Part shown: positions 62,796-64,000 of the stretch, piece by piece
Layout: each line of letters begins with the position of its first letter
How positions within the stretch are numbered: the stretch's first letter is position 1
DNA from: CAJQQY01 sp964564545
GTDB taxonomy: Bacteria; Bacteroidota; Bacteroidia; Chitinophagales; Saprospiraceae
Reading direction: 5' to 3'
Length of the DNA: 64,000 bases
Assembly (NCBI GenBank): GCA_964564545.1
Contig: CAZMBP010000057.1
Coordinates: forward strand, 22,986-86,985
Notes under the pieces: model-generated
The model's input: the letters and a program-made list of their open reading frames with translations, nothing else
What the model was told of the DNA's origin: nothing
The model's database searches: none
Made by a program: the position numbers and the translations under genes

Positions 62796-63269
62796 CTATT
62801 TATTTGAATTGAAAATGTCCCCACTATCCAAAATATCTTCTACTCCCTCAGGATATTCCCCGACTCCATTGAAGGAGTTCAATTTTTTTAACGTTAAGTT
62901 GGTCAATTTTATATACCAATAAGCAATTACTAAAGGAATAATTCCTCCAAATACTGTTATAAATATCAACCAAAATACCTTTCCTAAACTAAACGCAATC
63001 ATTCCTAATCCAAATGAAAACAACAAGTATATTAGACTTCCATAGAAGTAATAAGTTCTTTTTTTATCGTTTAAAACTCTTCCCATGATTACTCCACTTC
63101 CCATCTGCCAAAGTCCTAAAAGAAGAAGAGATATAGCAAAAATAAATAACGCTTTCCCTCCCATTACGAACCCTATCACTCCACTTCCAGCTGCAGCAAA
63201 AAACAAGAGGCTTTGAATAATAAAGCCTGTACTTAGCCATGATTTTTGGGTTTGTATATTCTGCTTCAT
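62796..63269 (-). CDS. Small membrane protein, gene 1 of a paralogous set
   Basis: 157 residues: four helices (LFFAAAGSGVIGFVM, LFIFAISLLLLGLWQMGSG, YFYGSLIYLLFSFGLGMIAF, FWLIFITVFGGIIPLVIAYW) and an acidic tail with PEGVEDILDSGDIF. No family recognised. First gene of a three-gene operon. Confidence 0.75.
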   Translation of the reverse strand: MKQNIQTQKSWLSTGFIIQSLLFFAAAGSGVIGFVMGGKALFIFAISLLLLGLWQMGSGVIMGRVLNDKKRTYYFYGSLIYLLFSFGLGMIAFSLGKVFWLIFITVFGGIIPLVIAYWYIKLTNLTLKKLNSFNGVGEYPEGVEDILDSGDIFNSNK

Positions 63270-63392
63270 TTTTATTTATTTAAAGGTAATTACTATTTTC
63301 TAAACTTTCAATAAAAATTGAAAGTTTATTTACTTCTTACTTTAAGAACATTCTAAAGCATTAAATGTTCTACTTTTATAAAAATAAAATCA

Positions 63393-63971
63393 ATGAGTAA
63401 ATTATTGCCAGAGCAAGTCAACGAGCTAATCAAAAAACGTCGTTCTATTTTCCCAAAAGCATATATTCAAAAATCTATTCCAAAGGAAATCATCGAGCAA
63501 GTTTTGGAAAATGCCAATTGGGCTCCTACGCATAAATTGACGGAACCTTGGCGGTTCAAAGTTTTTCGAGGAGATGCATTGGAGCAGTTGGGAAATAAAC
63601 TTTCGGAAGTATATAAAGCAATCACTCCTGCTGAAAAATTTTCAGAAATGAAATATAAAAAACCTTTGAAGAAGGCTTTGCAAAGTGACACCATGATTGC
63701 GATTTGTATGCAACGTGATCCCAAAGAAAGTATTCCTGAGTGGGAAGAGGTTGCTTCGGTTGGTGCTGCGGTGCAAAATATGTATCTCACTTGTACAGCT
63801 TATGACATTGGTTGCTATTGGAGTTCGCCAGGGACGATAAAATATTTGGATGAATATTTAAAGTTGAATGAAGGGGAAAGATGTTTGGGATTTTTGTATA
63901 TGGGATATCATCAGATGCCTGAGATTGGAGGGATGCGAAGATCCATTTCAGAAAAAGTTGAGTGGTTTTAA
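63393..63971 (+). CDS. Nitroreductase family protein
   Basis: 192 residues. FMN-dependent oxidoreductase fold: IKKRRSIFPKAYIQKS with the Arg/Ser of the FMN phosphate site, NWAPTHKLTEPWRFKVF, SVGAAVQNMYLTCTAYDIGCYWSS and CLGFLYMGYHQMP. Full length for the short group. Substrate unknown. A family B repeat starts two bases after the stop. Confidence 0.92.
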   Translation: MSKLLPEQVNELIKKRRSIFPKAYIQKSIPKEIIEQVLENANWAPTHKLTEPWRFKVFRGDALEQLGNKLSEVYKAITPAEKFSEMKYKKPLKKALQSDTMIAICMQRDPKESIPEWEEVASVGAAVQNMYLTCTAYDIGCYWSSPGTIKYLDEYLKLNEGERCLGFLYMGYHQMPEIGGMRRSISEKVEWF

Positions 63972-63973
63972 GC

Positions 63974-64000
63974 ACGTAGAGGTCTGCTTTAGCTGACCTG
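63974..64000. repeat. Left arm of palindromic repeat family B, copy 3 (cut by window end)
   Basis: ACGTAGAGGTCTGCTTTAGC.. matches the arms at 24893 and 59921 with one or two differences. The other arm lies outside the window. Confidence 0.85.

Noticed and set aside
1..64000. tRNA, rRNA, insertion sequences or prophage
   Set aside because: None seen on either strand by eye; no transposase, integrase or structural phage genes among the proteins. The pectate-lyase-fold protein resembles tail spikes only in fold.

Overview
This window is an AT-rich stretch of a Bacteroidota chromosome. Three lines of evidence point there. Three proteins end in type IX secretion (T9SS) type A sorting domains (1-2925, 3989-4543, 37255-39708). 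Several upstream regions carry the Bacteroidota -7 element TAnnTTTG. The gene content (DUF6702, DUF1573, DUF4301, GINT-type glycosyltransferase, YidD, fasciclin protein with its own sigma/anti-sigma pair, non-SusC TonB receptor) is typical of environmental Bacteroidota, possibly Saprospiria or Flavobacteriia. I cannot resolve the genus. I saw no rRNA, tRNA, CRISPR array, prophage or intact insertion sequence.

Layout. 0-7 kb: a secreted M12B-type metalloprotease (cut by the window edge), a HupE/UreJ membrane protein, a small T9SS protein and a pectate-lyase-fold protein. 7-13 kb: ahcY with a divergent Lrp regulator, a DUF1573 protein, a lipoprotein, then an anti-sigma/sigma pair divergent from a fasciclin protein. 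13-20 kb: envelope proteins (lipoproteins, a probable LAS-type zinc peptidase, an SGNH hydrolase) and two phenylacetate/beta-oxidation type genes (paaG and a 3-hydroxyacyl-CoA dehydrogenase). 20-26 kb: two glycosyltransferase genes, DUF6702 plus yidD, hemB, an ECF sigma factor and an 840-base gene-poor gap with a possible gene remnant. 26-37 kb: uvrA, a membrane adenylyl cyclase, a TonB-dependent receptor, an OmpA/TonB-like protein, and a WYL regulator with a GyrI-like protein. 37-45 kb: a 14-repeat FG-GAP secreted protein, a sodium/solute symporter, upp, a lipoprotein, lipA and an outer-membrane protein. 45-47.5 kb: a four-gene operon built around a Rab-like small GTPase. 47.6-57 kb: an outer-membrane protein, a heptosyltransferase-like enzyme, a class A beta-lactamase-like lipoprotein, a UvrD-type helicase fused to a RecB/AddB-like nuclease, DUF4301 and an LD-carboxypeptidase. 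57-64 kb: a BlaI/M56 pair with a visible operator, a Mn/Zn uptake locus (DtxR-type regulator, binding protein, ATPase, but no permease), three small related membrane proteins and a nitroreductase.

Two things stand out. First, the 45.2-47.4 kb operon: coiled-coil protein, helical plus roadblock/longin-like protein, Ras/Rab-like GTPase, PAS-like protein. It looks like a GTPase signalling module whose output is unknown. Second, the window is dotted with short palindromic repeats of several families. Most sit within a few bases of a stop codon, and some supply the stop codon, the last residues or even the start codon of the neighbouring gene.

All assignments come from reading the sequence and from memory of protein families. 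No database search was run.
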